A stretch of DNA of 64,000 nt from Mycobacterium sp. MS1601 (GCF_001984215.1 NZ_CP019420.1:930001-994000); one strand, 5' to 3'. Shown: positions 40,433-48,962, counted from the first letter of the stretch. Notes: a model not told the origin generated them from the sequence alone. A program made the numbers and translations.

Positions 40433-41272
40433 ATGGAACCTGTGCTCGGCCCCGAGTCCCTGGCCGCGGGCGCCCTCACCCGTGGTGCGCTGAGGTGGAA
40501 CTACTCGCGGGTGCAGCCGCGCGTGCATCGGCCCAAGGAGGTCGCTGCGACGCTGGCCGTCCGGACTCTCGAAGCCTGGCTGTGGAGCGATCGCAGGGCC
40601 ATCATCGCGGGCCAGGCGGCCGCGGCTCTGCACGGCGCGAAGTGGGTGACGAGCACGGCGCCAGTCGAGCTGATCACCGAACACACCAGGAAGCGGGCCG
40701 GCATCGTCGTACGGGAAGAACGCATCGCCGACGACGAGATCTGCCAAGTCGGCGACTTCCGGGTCACCTCGCCCGCTCGCACCGCACTCGATCTCGCACG
40801 GTTCGCCGAACGCAACAACGCTGTGGCACGGGTGGACGCGCTTGCGGCGGCCACCGGGGTCACTGCCCAAGACGCACTGGACATCGCTGGCCGGTACCGG
40901 CGGCTACGCCACGTCGGGCGGGCCCGCACAGCGCTCGATCTCATGGACGCGGGCGCACAGTCGCCACAGGAAACCTGGTTGCGGCTGGTTCTCGTCGACG
41001 CCGGCTTCCCGCGTCCACGGACACAGATTCCGCTGAGCCACGGCGGCCGATGCGCATATCTGGACATGGGTTGGGAGGAACCGCAGATCGCTCTCGACTA
41101 TGAAGGCGACCACCACCGCCAGCAGCGGCCGACCTATGTTCGAGACATCGGCCGCTACGACATGATCGAGCGCCTCGGTTGGCTCGACCTTCGCGTGGTC
41201 AGGGAGCACAGCAGGGCATTCATCATCCATCGGGTGCGCGAAGCGGCCGCACGCCGGCGCTGGAAATTCTGA
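40433..41272 (+). CDS. AbiEi-like plus DUF559 (endonuclease-fold) protein
   Basis: 279 residues. The N-terminal part (about 8-125) follows the AbiEi antitoxin-like pattern: AAGALTRGALRWNYSRVQPRVH, IIAGQAAAALHGAKW, then RVTSPARTALDLARF. The C-terminal part (about 180-275) has the DUF559/Vsr-like nuclease pattern GGRCAYLDMGWEEPQIALDYEGDHHRQQ and ERLGWLDLRVVREH, with D, E/D-x-x-G-D-H residues in place of a catalytic PD-(D/E)xK-type site. Many mycobacteria carry several paralogues of unknown role. This copy is bracketed by two 63-bp inverted-ended repeats (91 bases before the start, 8 bases after the stop). A selfish or defence role is possible but unproven. Confidence 0.75.
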   Translation: MEPVLGPESLAAGALTRGALRWNYSRVQPRVHRPKEVAATLAVRTLEAWLWSDRRAIIAGQAAAALHGAKWVTSTAPVELITEHTRKRAGIVVREERIADDEICQVGDFRVTSPARTALDLARFAERNNAVARVDALAAATGVTAQDALDIAGRYRRLRHVGRARTALDLMDAGAQSPQETWLRLVLVDAGFPRPRTQIPLSHGGRCAYLDMGWEEPQIALDYEGDHHRQQRPTYVRDIGRYDMIERLGWLDLRVVREHSRAFIIHRVREAAARRRWKF

Positions 41273-41280
41273 GGCGCGGC

Positions 41281-41343
41281 AGTTGTTTTCTGCAGCCGGG
41301 TCGCGGAAATCGTTGGACCGCAGCCGTGGCGTAGAAAACAAGC
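41281..41343. repeat. 63-bp repeat with terminal inverted repeats, right copy
   Basis: The ends TTGTTTTCTGC (41283-41293) and GTAGAAAACAAGC (41331-41343) pair with one mismatch. It begins 8 bases after the endonuclease-like gene and ends 3 bases before the stop of the convergent ROK kinase gene. It has the same orientation as the left copy. Confidence 0.8.
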
Positions 41344-41346
41344 TTG

Positions 41347-42255
41347 CTAGGAGCGCAGCAGCGCCGCCGCTCCGATCAATCCGGCGTCGCCGGCCAGGGT
41401 GGCGGGCACCACCTGCATGCCGGTCAGGAAATCCAGCCGCGCGTATCCGGCCAGCGCCTCGCGCAGCGGGTCGAACAGCACGTCGCCGGCCAAGGACACC
41501 CCACCGCCGATGACAGCGAGGTCCAGATCGCAGACCGCCCCCACCGAGGCGATCATGGCGGCCACCGCATCGGCGGCGCGCTGAAAAGCACGCAGCGCCA
41601 CGCCTTCTCCCCCACGAGCGGCCTCGGCCAGCTCTCGAGCCCCTGCCGATGGCGGCGCGTCCCAGCCCAGTTCGTGTGCCCACTGCGCCATTCGCGGCCC
41701 GGCGGCGATGGCCTCGACGCAGCCGCGCGCGCCGCAGGTGCACAGCGGGCCACCGGGTTCGACGACGACGTGGCCGACGTGTCCGGCGTTGCCGGTGCGC
41801 CCCACGTAGGGCTTGCCGTCGAGTACCAGGCCGCCACCGATACCCGTCGAGATGACCATGCCCAGCATGAACGACGACCCCCGACCCGCGCCTCGCCAGT
41901 GCTCGCCGAGAGCCATGCACACGCCGTCGCCGGCCATCTGCACACGTACACCGGGCAGGACCGTCGCCACGCGGTCGCGCAGCGGGAACTTAGACCAGGC
42001 CGGGATGTTGATCGGGCTGACGGTGCCCGAGGGCAGATCGACGGGTCCCGCTGCGGAGATGCCGACGCCGGTGACATCGCTGTCGGCTGTCATCGCAGAG
42101 ATGAGGTGCATCAGCACCTCCCACGCCTTCTCGGGGTCATTGCCGCGTGGCGTGGGTTGCCGCGACGACGTGAGCAACGTGCCGTCGGCGTCCACCAGCC
42201 CGGCGGCGATCTTGGTGCCGCCGATGTCGAGTGCGAGCGTCAGGCCGGACATCAT
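41347..42255 (-). CDS. ROK-family sugar kinase
   Basis: 302 residues (MMSGLTLALDIGGTKIAAGLVDADG). The phosphate loop DIGGTK is at residues 10-15, the ROK signature region is MVISTGIGGGLVLDGKPYVGRTGNAGHVGHVVVEPGG, and the zinc site is CTCGARGC. Members phosphorylate glucose, N-acetylmannosamine or related sugars; the substrate is unknown. It corresponds in position to Rv0650 beside rplJ of M. tuberculosis. Its start overlaps the stop of the SurA-like gene, so the two are coupled. Confidence 0.88.
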   Translation of the reverse strand: MMSGLTLALDIGGTKIAAGLVDADGTLLTSSRQPTPRGNDPEKAWEVLMHLISAMTADSDVTGVGISAAGPVDLPSGTVSPINIPAWSKFPLRDRVATVLPGVRVQMAGDGVCMALGEHWRGAGRGSSFMLGMVISTGIGGGLVLDGKPYVGRTGNAGHVGHVVVEPGGPLCTCGARGCVEAIAAGPRMAQWAHELGWDAPPSAGARELAEAARGGEGVALRAFQRAADAVAAMIASVGAVCDLDLAVIGGGVSLAGDVLFDPLREALAGYARLDFLTGMQVVPATLAGDAGLIGAAALLRS

Positions 42256-42830
42256 CGTCGGCGGGGACGGCGGGGGTCCCCGGAGTGTCGGTTGCCGGTA
42301 TGCAGCAGTTCGGCGCTGCGGGTCTCGAGCCACTGCCGGAACGCGCGCCTGCGGGCGGTGCCCCTCAGGTGTGCGGCAATTGCCGGGCGCACCGCATCCA
42401 GTGTGGGCGTTCCTCCGACGCACCTCACCGAGGACACGAAGCGGCGCGGGTTGCGCTCGTGGTAGGCCGCGACTTCCATCTCGCTGACGTCGATGTCCTC
42501 GGTGACGTACCAGAACACCGCCCGCGCCAGCGGGTCGGCCAGAGCGGCCGAGGCGATGCTGCCCACCTCGAAGCGCGCGGTGCCGTCGGGCAGCACGTCA
42601 GCCAGCGCCGGCGCGTGCTCGGCGTAGATCCCCAGGCGCACGGCTTCGGCGCGCAGCACCCGCTCGGTCAGGATCAATTGCTGTAGCCATTGCCGCAGCT
42701 GCCTCCACTGCGAGGTCCCTATCAGGGGTAATGCCGCTCCGGGGGTGTTGGCACGAAACTGCGCTTCGCGCGCGTCGACGTCTTCGACGGAGACCGAGAC
42801 GGTCGCCATCTGCTGGGTTGGCCGTGCCAT
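42252..42830 (-). CDS. SurA-N-like / parvulin-related protein
   Basis: 192 residues from MARPTQQMATVSVSVEDVDAREAQ at 42830. The pattern VSVEDVDARE, then LILTERVLRAEAVRLG and DIDVSEMEVAAYHERNPRRF resembles the helical N-terminal part of SurA/PpiC-type proteins, which bind unfolded polypeptides. No complete parvulin domain and no signal peptide are visible. The end is strongly basic (GDPRRPRRR). Co-translated with the ROK kinase by a short overlap (ATGATG). Assignment is by pattern only. Confidence 0.5.
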   Translation of the reverse strand: MARPTQQMATVSVSVEDVDAREAQFRANTPGAALPLIGTSQWRQLRQWLQQLILTERVLRAEAVRLGIYAEHAPALADVLPDGTARFEVGSIASAALADPLARAVFWYVTEDIDVSEMEVAAYHERNPRRFVSSVRCVGGTPTLDAVRPAIAAHLRGTARRRAFRQWLETRSAELLHTGNRHSGDPRRPRRR

Positions 42831-43076
42831 GTGGTCTAGCTTGTCGGGCTGAAGCGCCGTTGCCACTGTCCGTTCACCGATCGTGCCCAAGAGTTCATTG
42901 GGCTGTGACCAGCGACAGGCATTGTGCGCCGGGCCGCAACCGCGAAGCTGTGTCACAGTGGAGTCATTGTGAAAGCAAACTCGCGAGATCTGATCTCACT
43001 GGGATTCGAGGCGCACCGCAGTGTGCTGCTGTTGCGGTTGCGCTGGCACGGAGCAGGTGGAGCCAAGAGGCCCGGC

Positions 43077-43844
43077 CTACGCCTGCGACACCTGCACAAC
43101 CAGCGGCCGGTGGTCGGAGATGCTCAGCAGCGGAGTGGAGACGTCGGTACCGCGTAGTGACGGGCCGTCGGTGAGGATGTGATCCAGCTGCCTGGTTGGC
43201 ACATCGGCGGGAAACGTGGTCGCCGTCGCCAGTGGTCGTAGCCCCGAGGTTCGCCTGGCGGTGCGTGGTGTCATGTTGAGGTCACCCATCAGCACGTGTG
43301 GTCCGGGGAAGCCGCGCATGTCGCGGATCAGCCGGCGTAGCTGGGTCAGGTTCCATCCGGGCACAAACGACAGGTGGGTGTTGGCCACGGTCATCGGCCC
43401 CAGCGGTGTCTCCAATCGGGCCACCATGGCGGCGCGTGGTTCCTCGTCGACCACCAGCACCTTGCCCGGCTCGTGCAGGTACATGGGGAACCGGAATGGA
43501 ATGCGCGGCAGTCGCAGCACCTGCCAGCTGATGGCGGGGAACCGCGACAGCAGGGCGATGCCGTAGCCGGAGGTGCCGGGTTGTTCTGTTCCCGTCGCCG
43601 CCATCCACGTGGCTCCGGGGGTTCCGGCTATTGCGGCGACAAAGCGGTGGCTCACCGCTCCCATGGCTTCGGCGGCCACCGCAGTCAGATCGGCCATGGC
43701 CGAGCGCGGCTGGTCCAGGTCCACCTCTTGCAGAGCCAGCACATCGGCGTCGAGTTCTTTGATGCTGTCGGCCAATCGGTCCAACCGCACCTCGCCGTCG
43801 TGCACGCTGCGTCCGTGCAGGATGTTGAAGGTTGCCATCCTCAT
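43077..43844 (-). CDS. Endonuclease/exonuclease/phosphatase-family protein
   Basis: 255 residues from ATG at 43844 (MRMATFNILHGRSV); a start two codons later is also possible. It has the EEP fold marks: RMATFNILHG, DADVLALQEVD (metal-binding Glu), NTHLSF, VLMGDLNMTPRTA and a C-terminal ISDHRPLVV. Substrates of this family range from nucleic acids to phosphoinositides and cannot be told apart here. There is no signal peptide. It is divergent from the nucleotidyltransferase gene with only 15 bases between start codons, so at least one of the two mRNAs must be leaderless. Confidence 0.85.
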   Translation of the reverse strand: MRMATFNILHGRSVHDGEVRLDRLADSIKELDADVLALQEVDLDQPRSAMADLTAVAAEAMGAVSHRFVAAIAGTPGATWMAATGTEQPGTSGYGIALLSRFPAISWQVLRLPRIPFRFPMYLHEPGKVLVVDEEPRAAMVARLETPLGPMTVANTHLSFVPGWNLTQLRRLIRDMRGFPGPHVLMGDLNMTPRTARRTSGLRPLATATTFPADVPTRQLDHILTDGPSLRGTDVSTPLLSISDHRPLVVQVSQA

Positions 43845-43861
43845 GGGTACTAGGTACCCAT
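43843..43861. promoter_or_regulatory. Palindrome joining two divergent start codons
   Basis: ATGGGTAC-TAG-GTACCCAT, with eight-base arms. The start codon of the leftward EEP gene (43842-43844) and that of the rightward nucleotidyltransferase gene (43860-43862) lie at its two ends. Each strand offers a TA-rich centre (TAGGTA, TAGTAC) at the distance expected for a -10 element of a leaderless transcript, so it may be a symmetrical bidirectional promoter. Confidence 0.5.
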
Positions 43862-44408
43862 GCTCGCCCGAAATGACGACCTGCGTGATGCGCTGAGGCG
43901 TGCGGCCTCGGCGTTCAAGGACCATGGTCCGGGTTTTGCGTTGGCCGGAAGTTACGCGCTGTGGGTGTACGGCGGGCCGGAGCCTGTGCACGACGTGGAC
44001 TTCCTGGTGGCCGAACAAGACGTCGAGGCGGCGGCGCTGACGTTGGAGAAGGCCGGGTTCACCATCGAGCGCACTCCGGAGGACTGGCTGTTCAAGGCCT
44101 GCGTCGACGGTGACTTCGTGATCGACGTGCTGCACCGCCTCAATGGTGTGGCGGTGACGGCGGAAACGTTGGATGCGGCCGAGGAGGTCGACGTGTTGGC
44201 GATCCGGATGCCCGTGGTGCCGCCCACCGAGGTGGTGACGGAAAAGCTGTTGTCGCTCAACGAGCACCACTGCGATTTCGCCGCGCTGCTGCCGGGTGTG
44301 CGAGCGGTGCGTGAGGCCGTGGAATGGGCTTCCGTGCGTGCGGCCACTGCCGAGCATCCGTTTGCGTCGGCGTTTCTGTTCCTCACCGATCAGTTGGACA
44401 TCACGTAG
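43860..44408 (+). CDS. Nucleotidyltransferase-fold protein (DUF6036 type)
   Basis: 182 residues. The nucleotidyltransferase core is FALAGSYALWVYGGPEPVHDVDFLVAEQD near residue 25, giving the G-S and D-x-D pattern (HDVDF) of the Pol-beta superfamily. KLLSLNEHHCDFAAL follows. Similar lone proteins occur as AbiEii/MNT-type toxin-antitoxin parts or stand-alone enzymes; no partner toxin gene is adjacent. Its 3-prime end overlaps the convergent WYL gene by eight bases. Confidence 0.7.
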   Translation: MLARNDDLRDALRRAASAFKDHGPGFALAGSYALWVYGGPEPVHDVDFLVAEQDVEAAALTLEKAGFTIERTPEDWLFKACVDGDFVIDVLHRLNGVAVTAETLDAAEEVDVLAIRMPVVPPTEVVTEKLLSLNEHHCDFAALLPGVRAVREAVEWASVRAATAEHPFASAFLFLTDQLDIT

Positions 44409-45351
44409 CGGCGGCGCTCAGCCGCGCCGCCATCACACGCGCTCCTTCGATCACCTCGGGCGGGCCCAGGATCTCGAAGTCCGCGCCGACCATCGCCAAA
44501 AACAGCGGGATCTTCTCGGGGTCGTCGGCGCCGGCGCTCACCAGGCAGGAGTCCGGGCCTTCCGCTTCCACCGTTGCCGATGACGGCGAAAAGAACTGTT
44601 CCACAATCTCTTTGGAACAGAAGAACCGCACCTGCGCGACGTAGCGGTAGGAGCTGCTGCTGATGGCGCGGCTGACGTAGGTGGCCGCGTCGGGCGCCTC
44701 GCGCGGGGTGAAGGTGGTGCCGCGGGCACGGACGTCGTCCATCCGGTCCAGCCGCAGGGTGCGCCAGTCCTGGCGGTCGCGGTCCCAGGCCAGCAAGTAC
44801 CAACGGCGCCCGGTGGTCACCAACTGATACGGCTCGAGGCGTCGCGATGTCTGATTGCCGCGGATGTCGGTGTAGGTGGTGTCGACGTGTTCGTGGTCGC
44901 GGCAGGCTCGCGCCAGCGACATCAGCGCGTCGGGTTCGACGGGAGTGTCCGACCCGGAGGCCAGTGTCACCGTCGACTCGCGCACGGCCGAGACCTGCGA
45001 CCGCAGCCTGGCCGGCATCACCTGATCGAGTTTGGACAGCGCCCGCAGCGCGGACTCCCCCACTCCGGCGACGCTGCCTCCGGCGGCCAGGCGCAGGCAG
45101 ACCGCCATGGCGACGGCTTCTTCGGGATCGAGCAGCAGCGGCGGCAGGGCGGCGCCGGCGCCCAGTTGGTACCCGCCGCCGAGGCCGGTACTGGCCTGCA
45201 CGGGGTACCCGAGGTCGCGCAGCCGTTCGACGTCACGGCGCACGCTGCGGCCGGTGACGCCGAGGCGCTCGGCCAGCTCCTCGCCGGTCCACACCCGCCG
45301 GGACTGCAACAGGCCCAGGAGATGGAGCACACGGCCCGTGGTTTCGGACAT
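44401..45351 (-). CDS. HTH-WYL transcriptional regulator
   Basis: 316 residues starting MSETTGRVLHLLGLLQSRRVWTGEELAERLGV. The N-terminal winged helix (HTH_11 type, residues 5-60, TGRSVRRDVERLRDLGYPV) is followed by a WYL domain (RRLEPYQLVTTGRRWYLLAWDRDRQDWRTLRLDRM) at about 155-215 and a WCX-like end. WYL proteins often sense nucleic acids or nucleotides, sometimes c-di-GMP-like ligands. A dyad sits midway between this start and the divergent dinB-like gene. It probably controls the two DinB genes. Confidence 0.88.
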   Translation of the reverse strand: MSETTGRVLHLLGLLQSRRVWTGEELAERLGVTGRSVRRDVERLRDLGYPVQASTGLGGGYQLGAGAALPPLLLDPEEAVAMAVCLRLAAGGSVAGVGESALRALSKLDQVMPARLRSQVSAVRESTVTLASGSDTPVEPDALMSLARACRDHEHVDTTYTDIRGNQTSRRLEPYQLVTTGRRWYLLAWDRDRQDWRTLRLDRMDDVRARGTTFTPREAPDAATYVSRAISSSSYRYVAQVRFFCSKEIVEQFFSPSSATVEAEGPDSCLVSAGADDPEKIPLFLAMVGADFEILGPPEVIEGARVMAARLSAAAT

Positions 45352-45372
45352 GCCAGCAGTATTTCGCACTTT

Positions 45373-45391
45373 TAGGACCGAAACTGTCCTA
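45373..45391. promoter_or_regulatory. Operator-like dyad between the WYL regulator and DinB genes
   Basis: TAGGAC (45373-45378) and GTCCTA (45386-45391) with a seven-base spacer. It is placed symmetrically, 22 bases from each divergent start codon. TATATG at the right edge may be the -10 of the DinB operon. Confidence 0.55.
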
Positions 45392-45412
45392 TATGGGTGT
45401 GACGCTGTGTTC

Positions 45413-45937
45413 ATGACCGCCCGAAGCCTCACCGACCAGCTGGTCTACCAGCTCGACTTCCACTGGCAGAGCGCGCTGCGACCCCGATTGGAGGGCCTGA
45501 CCGACGACGAGTACTTCTTCGAACCGGTGTCCGACTGCTGGACCCTGCACCCTGACGGGAGCATCGACTTCGCTCATCCCCCGCCCGAGCCGGCGCCGTT
45601 CACCACCATCGCGTGGCGGATGGCGCACCTGATCGTCGGTGTACTCGCCATGCGCACCCACAACCATTTCGGTGGTCCGCCTGCCGACTACTACAGCTGG
45701 GACTACGCCACCGACGCCCAATCCGCGCTGCGCCAGTTCGACGACGCCTACCGCGGCTGGATGGACGGGGTAAGCGCCCTCGACGACGACGGCCTGGCGC
45801 GGCCGGTGGGCGCGGCCGAGGGCGGCTGGGCTGCCGAGCCGATGATCACGCTGATCTTGCACATCAACCGGGAAATTATCCACCACGGAGCTGAAATCGC
45901 CTGCATCCGTGACCTTTACGCACACAAGGAGAACTGA
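45413..45937 (+). CDS. DinB-superfamily protein, first of pair
   Basis: 174 residues from MTARSLTDQLVYQLDFHWQSAL. The DinB four-helix pattern shows in TTIAWRMAHLIVGVLAMRTHNHF and LILHINREIIHHGAEIACIRDLY, where histidines can form the metal site. DinB-like proteins include thiol-dependent transferases (mycothiol or bacillithiol) and uncharacterised members. It is followed after one base by the second DinB gene and probably controlled by the divergent WYL regulator. Confidence 0.8.
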   Translation: MTARSLTDQLVYQLDFHWQSALRPRLEGLTDDEYFFEPVSDCWTLHPDGSIDFAHPPPEPAPFTTIAWRMAHLIVGVLAMRTHNHFGGPPADYYSWDYATDAQSALRQFDDAYRGWMDGVSALDDDGLARPVGAAEGGWAAEPMITLILHINREIIHHGAEIACIRDLYAHKEN

Positions 45938-45938
45938 C

Positions 45939-46544
45939 ATGGCCGCTATGCCCCCACCCGTCGCCGATGAACGCGCCGGACTTCTGGAGTACCTCAAGGC
46001 TCAGCACTACGCCTTTCACGCCATCGCGTTCGGACTCACCGATGAGCAGGCACGCTCCAAGCCCACGGTCAGCGCGCTGTCCATCGGCGCCATCATCAAG
46101 CACGTCACCAACTGCCAGCGCGGCTGGATGCAGCGAGTGGCTTCGGCTCCCGAACCCACGCCGGCAGACACCAGATCCATTCAGGAGCAGGCCGCGGAGT
46201 ACGAGGGCGAGTTCGTCATGCGCGACGACGAGACACTGGCGGGGATCCTGGCCGCCTTCGACGTCGGCAATGCCGAAGCCGTCGCGCTGATCGAGACCGT
46301 CGACCTCGGCGCGGCCGTACCCATCCCCCAGGACGTGCCGTGGTTCCCCAAGGACGTGTCCGCATGGTCGGTGCGCTGGGTGCTGTTCCACATGATCGAG
46401 GAGCTGGCCCGGCACGCCGGGCAGGCGGACATCATCCGCGAAAGCATCGATGGCGCAACGCTGTACGAGCTGTTGGCCGGGTTGGAGGACTGGGAGCCGA
46501 CGCCGTGGCTGACGCCGTGGGGCAAACAGCCGGTGAACGGCTGA
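45939..46544 (+). CDS. DinB-superfamily protein (DUF664 type), second of pair
   Basis: 201 residues from MAAMPPPVADERAGLLEYLKAQ; AAGGAG is seven bases upstream. LSIGAIIKHVTNCQRGWMQRV, RWVLFHMIEELARHAGQADIIRESIDG and the ending LEDWEPTPWLTPW are typical of the DUF664 mycothiol-transferase-like DinB group. H in IKHV and the H..E..RH of the late helix are the expected metal ligands. Substrate unknown. Confidence 0.85.
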   Translation: MAAMPPPVADERAGLLEYLKAQHYAFHAIAFGLTDEQARSKPTVSALSIGAIIKHVTNCQRGWMQRVASAPEPTPADTRSIQEQAAEYEGEFVMRDDETLAGILAAFDVGNAEAVALIETVDLGAAVPIPQDVPWFPKDVSAWSVRWVLFHMIEELARHAGQADIIRESIDGATLYELLAGLEDWEPTPWLTPWGKQPVNG

Positions 46545-46660
46545 CGGGGCCACAGCACGCACGGTCATTTCGCGTGGACGGCTACTGACGCCCGTGGTAA
46601 AAATGTGTCCGATTCTGACAGAAGCAACCACGGCTCGCACCACGCCGGTGCCGACGCCCT

Positions 46661-47911
46661 ATGTGTGTCCGGTGGAAGGCGTGGCGCTGTTCCATGGAGA
46701 GGCTGGTCGGTGCGCTTCGCGCCTTCATTCCCTATACCGTCGGCGCGGCAATCGGGTTCTGCACCGCCCCAACCGGACTGATGATCACCGCTGCTGTCGG
46801 TGAATTGTCTCCGGTTGCCGGGCGAGTCGTCAGCCTGGAGCCGGAGACTCAGGCCAACTGGGCGGACGTGAAAGCGCCTATGGCAATTGATGATCTGACA
46901 ACCGACCCATGGGTGTCAGATCTGCCACGCGCCCTGGCAGCGACGCTGGAGCTGCGCAGCGCACTGGTGATTCCGTTGGTCGCCCAGAACCTGACCATCG
47001 GTGCCTTGGTGCTGGCCAGTACTGCCCCTCGGACATACCGCACCGCCGCCATCGAGCACATCACCTCGATCTCGGCCGCGATCATCCCGCTGGTGCTCGG
47101 AAGCGAAAGGCTCGGGCATCTCCTGTCCAGCCTTCTGCGGGCGGAATCAGCCGGCTCGGTCACGCCGGTGTTGTCGAACGCCCCGGCCCACGACTTACAT
47201 TTCGGCCCCTGGTTTCTCGAGCCCCGTGCGCTGAGTGCGGTGTTCCAGCCCATTGTCAGGTTGCCTGATCGACAGGTGGTGGGGTTCGAAGGCCTGTCCC
47301 GATTCAGCGGAGCGCCGGGCCAGGCCGCTGACCTCTTCGGTGGCGCGCGGGCGTCACTGTGGGGCCACCGGATGGAACTGCGGGCGTTGGAGGCAGTTCT
47401 GTTGGCAGCCCGAAAGATTCCGGATCATTTCATCCTCAGTGTGAATTTGAGTCCGTTGGTTGCGCTACATCCAGCTGCGCGAGAATTGCTGCTGGCGCAG
47501 AGTCGGGCATTGGTCGTCGAACTCACCGAGTACCACGCGACCACGCCGGCCATGGACGTGGAACTGCACGGATTGCGAGGAAGCGGCATCCAGCTCGCAG
47601 TCGACGATGCGGGCAGCGGGTACTCCACACTGACTCGAATTCTGCGCCTTCGCCCCGAGGTCATCAAACTCGACCGTGAGCTCGTCGCAGATCTGGAGGC
47701 TGACCCTGTTCGCCAGACGTTTGTCACCGCGTTTGTGCGGGTCGCGGGACAGACCGGCGCCACGTTGATCGCCGAAGGCGTCGAAACCGAAAGCCAAAGC
47801 CAGATCTTGGCTCAGCTGGGGGTCGAGTACGCCCAGGGCTACGCCTTCGGCCACCCTGCAGCGGTCGATGACCTGTTTCCCGACAGTCCAGGTGGCGGCC
47901 GGCCCAGCTGA
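46661..47911 (+). CDS. GAF-EAL protein (putative c-di-GMP phosphodiesterase)
   Basis: 416 residues as drawn; the true start may be MERLVG at 46694, and no ribosome site decides it. A GAF-like region covers about 15-170 (APMAIDDLTTDPWVSDLP, LVIPLVAQNLTIGALVLAS). An EAL domain covers about 190-405. The EAL triplet itself reads EGL (VVGFEGLSRF), but the catalytic set is kept: VNLS, ELTE, VDDAGSG, IKLDRE, AEGVET and QGYAFGHP. It could hydrolyse c-di-GMP, opposing the three GGDEF proteins of the window. Confidence 0.82.
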   Translation: MCVRWKAWRCSMERLVGALRAFIPYTVGAAIGFCTAPTGLMITAAVGELSPVAGRVVSLEPETQANWADVKAPMAIDDLTTDPWVSDLPRALAATLELRSALVIPLVAQNLTIGALVLASTAPRTYRTAAIEHITSISAAIIPLVLGSERLGHLLSSLLRAESAGSVTPVLSNAPAHDLHFGPWFLEPRALSAVFQPIVRLPDRQVVGFEGLSRFSGAPGQAADLFGGARASLWGHRMELRALEAVLLAARKIPDHFILSVNLSPLVALHPAARELLLAQSRALVVELTEYHATTPAMDVELHGLRGSGIQLAVDDAGSGYSTLTRILRLRPEVIKLDRELVADLEADPVRQTFVTAFVRVAGQTGATLIAEGVETESQSQILAQLGVEYAQGYAFGHPAAVDDLFPDSPGGGRPS

Positions 47912-47912
47912 C

Positions 47913-48356
47913 CTACGGCGTTGCCGAGGTGGCGTCCGCGGACGCCGACGCCACCATTTCCAGGTACGCAGCGGCGATTCCCGACATTTCGAAGTCCTCG
48001 TCGAGATCGGTCCCCGCCCGGATGCCGCCGGGCATCAGGTCAAGCACCGCTTCCCTGTGCTCGCGCGGCACCTGGGAGGCCCGGCACGCCAGGAGCGCGG
48101 ACTGCACCTCGGGCAACAGTCGATCCCACCAGTCGTCAAGGCGGTGACGTTCGTCCTCCAGCAAGTTGGCTTCGAAGCTGCGAAGCAACCAGCGTCCGGG
48201 ATGCTGCACGGCTTCGTTGCTGCGCGCTCGAACAGTTTGCGCGGCAATGGATACCGCTACGCTATGAGGCACATACCCATGAGGATTGGCCAGCAGGGCG
48301 GCCTGATGTCCACGGTGGAGCCGGTAGAACCAGGTCAATGTTCGATCGCGACGCAT
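47913..48356 (-). CDS. Unrecognised 147-residue protein
   Basis: Starts MRRDRTLTWFYRLHRGHQAALLANPHGYVP at 48356. It is helical and soluble with acidic C terminus (GTDLDEDFEMSGIAAAYLEMV) and no cysteine motif besides one CRAS. No family recognised. It converges with the EAL gene with a one-base gap. Confidence 0.5.
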   Translation of the reverse strand: MRRDRTLTWFYRLHRGHQAALLANPHGYVPHSVAVSIAAQTVRARSNEAVQHPGRWLLRSFEANLLEDERHRLDDWWDRLLPEVQSALLACRASQVPREHREAVLDLMPGGIRAGTDLDEDFEMSGIAAAYLEMVASASADATSATP

Positions 48357-48512
48357 GCCTCTACCGTACCCACCGCGGCGCTTGCCCGTGCGACTGATCG
48401 CAGCAGCGTACAGTGGGTGTCAGGCGGTACTTCGCACACGTGACCATTCGAGCCGTGTCATCGTCGGTTATCAGGATCCGGCTACATTTCCGGTCTAGAT
48501 GGGAGCGTCGTC

Positions 48513-48962
48513 ATGACGCCACAACAACCTCTCGATGACGTCGAGCACCACAGCACTCCCCGGCTCCGGCTGAAGCCCAAAGGACCGCAAACCGGTTATG
48601 TCGACGGTGCGTGGTGGCCCGAAAGCACAGAACTCACAACCGAATTGCCGGATCTTGTAACGGTGTTGTCGGTTCGGCTGGGACCTGTTGACTGTGTGCT
48701 CTACCACCTGGGCAGCTGGGCGGATGTGCCCCGCAAGATCACCCTCGGCACTCAGCGGCTGCGCCTTGGCGGCTACCGCCGCCAGCCGATGAACACCATC
48801 GAGCTGGTGGGCCCGCACGGCCGGATCATTCTGCTGGTGGTGCCTCCGGAGACCGATGCCGCCGACGCGCACGCCATCATGATGGCTGCGGCTGCCCGCG
48901 ACAACTCCGCGGCGCCCGCCGACTTGCTGGGGCTGCGCGCCTCCGAGGAGGTCCGCGCGTAG
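48513..48962 (+). CDS. DUF5994-type protein
   Basis: 149 residues with a strongly conserved centre: GYVDGAWWPESTELTTELPDLV, RLGPVDCVLYHLGSWADVPRKI and LGGYRRQPMNTIELVG. This is the actinobacterial DUF5994 pattern, for which no function is known. Its stop is directly followed by the start of the zinc metallopeptidase gene (TAG then ATG), so they form an operon. Confidence 0.78.
   Translation: MTPQQPLDDVEHHSTPRLRLKPKGPQTGYVDGAWWPESTELTTELPDLVTVLSVRLGPVDCVLYHLGSWADVPRKITLGTQRLRLGGYRRQPMNTIELVGPHGRIILLVVPPETDAADAHAIMMAAAARDNSAAPADLLGLRASEEVRA

Noticed and set aside
42924..43157. Small rightward open frame between the SurA-like and EEP genes
   Set aside because: It has no recognisable pattern, no good ribosome site and runs into the end of the convergent EEP gene. 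A degenerate gene fragment cannot be excluded.
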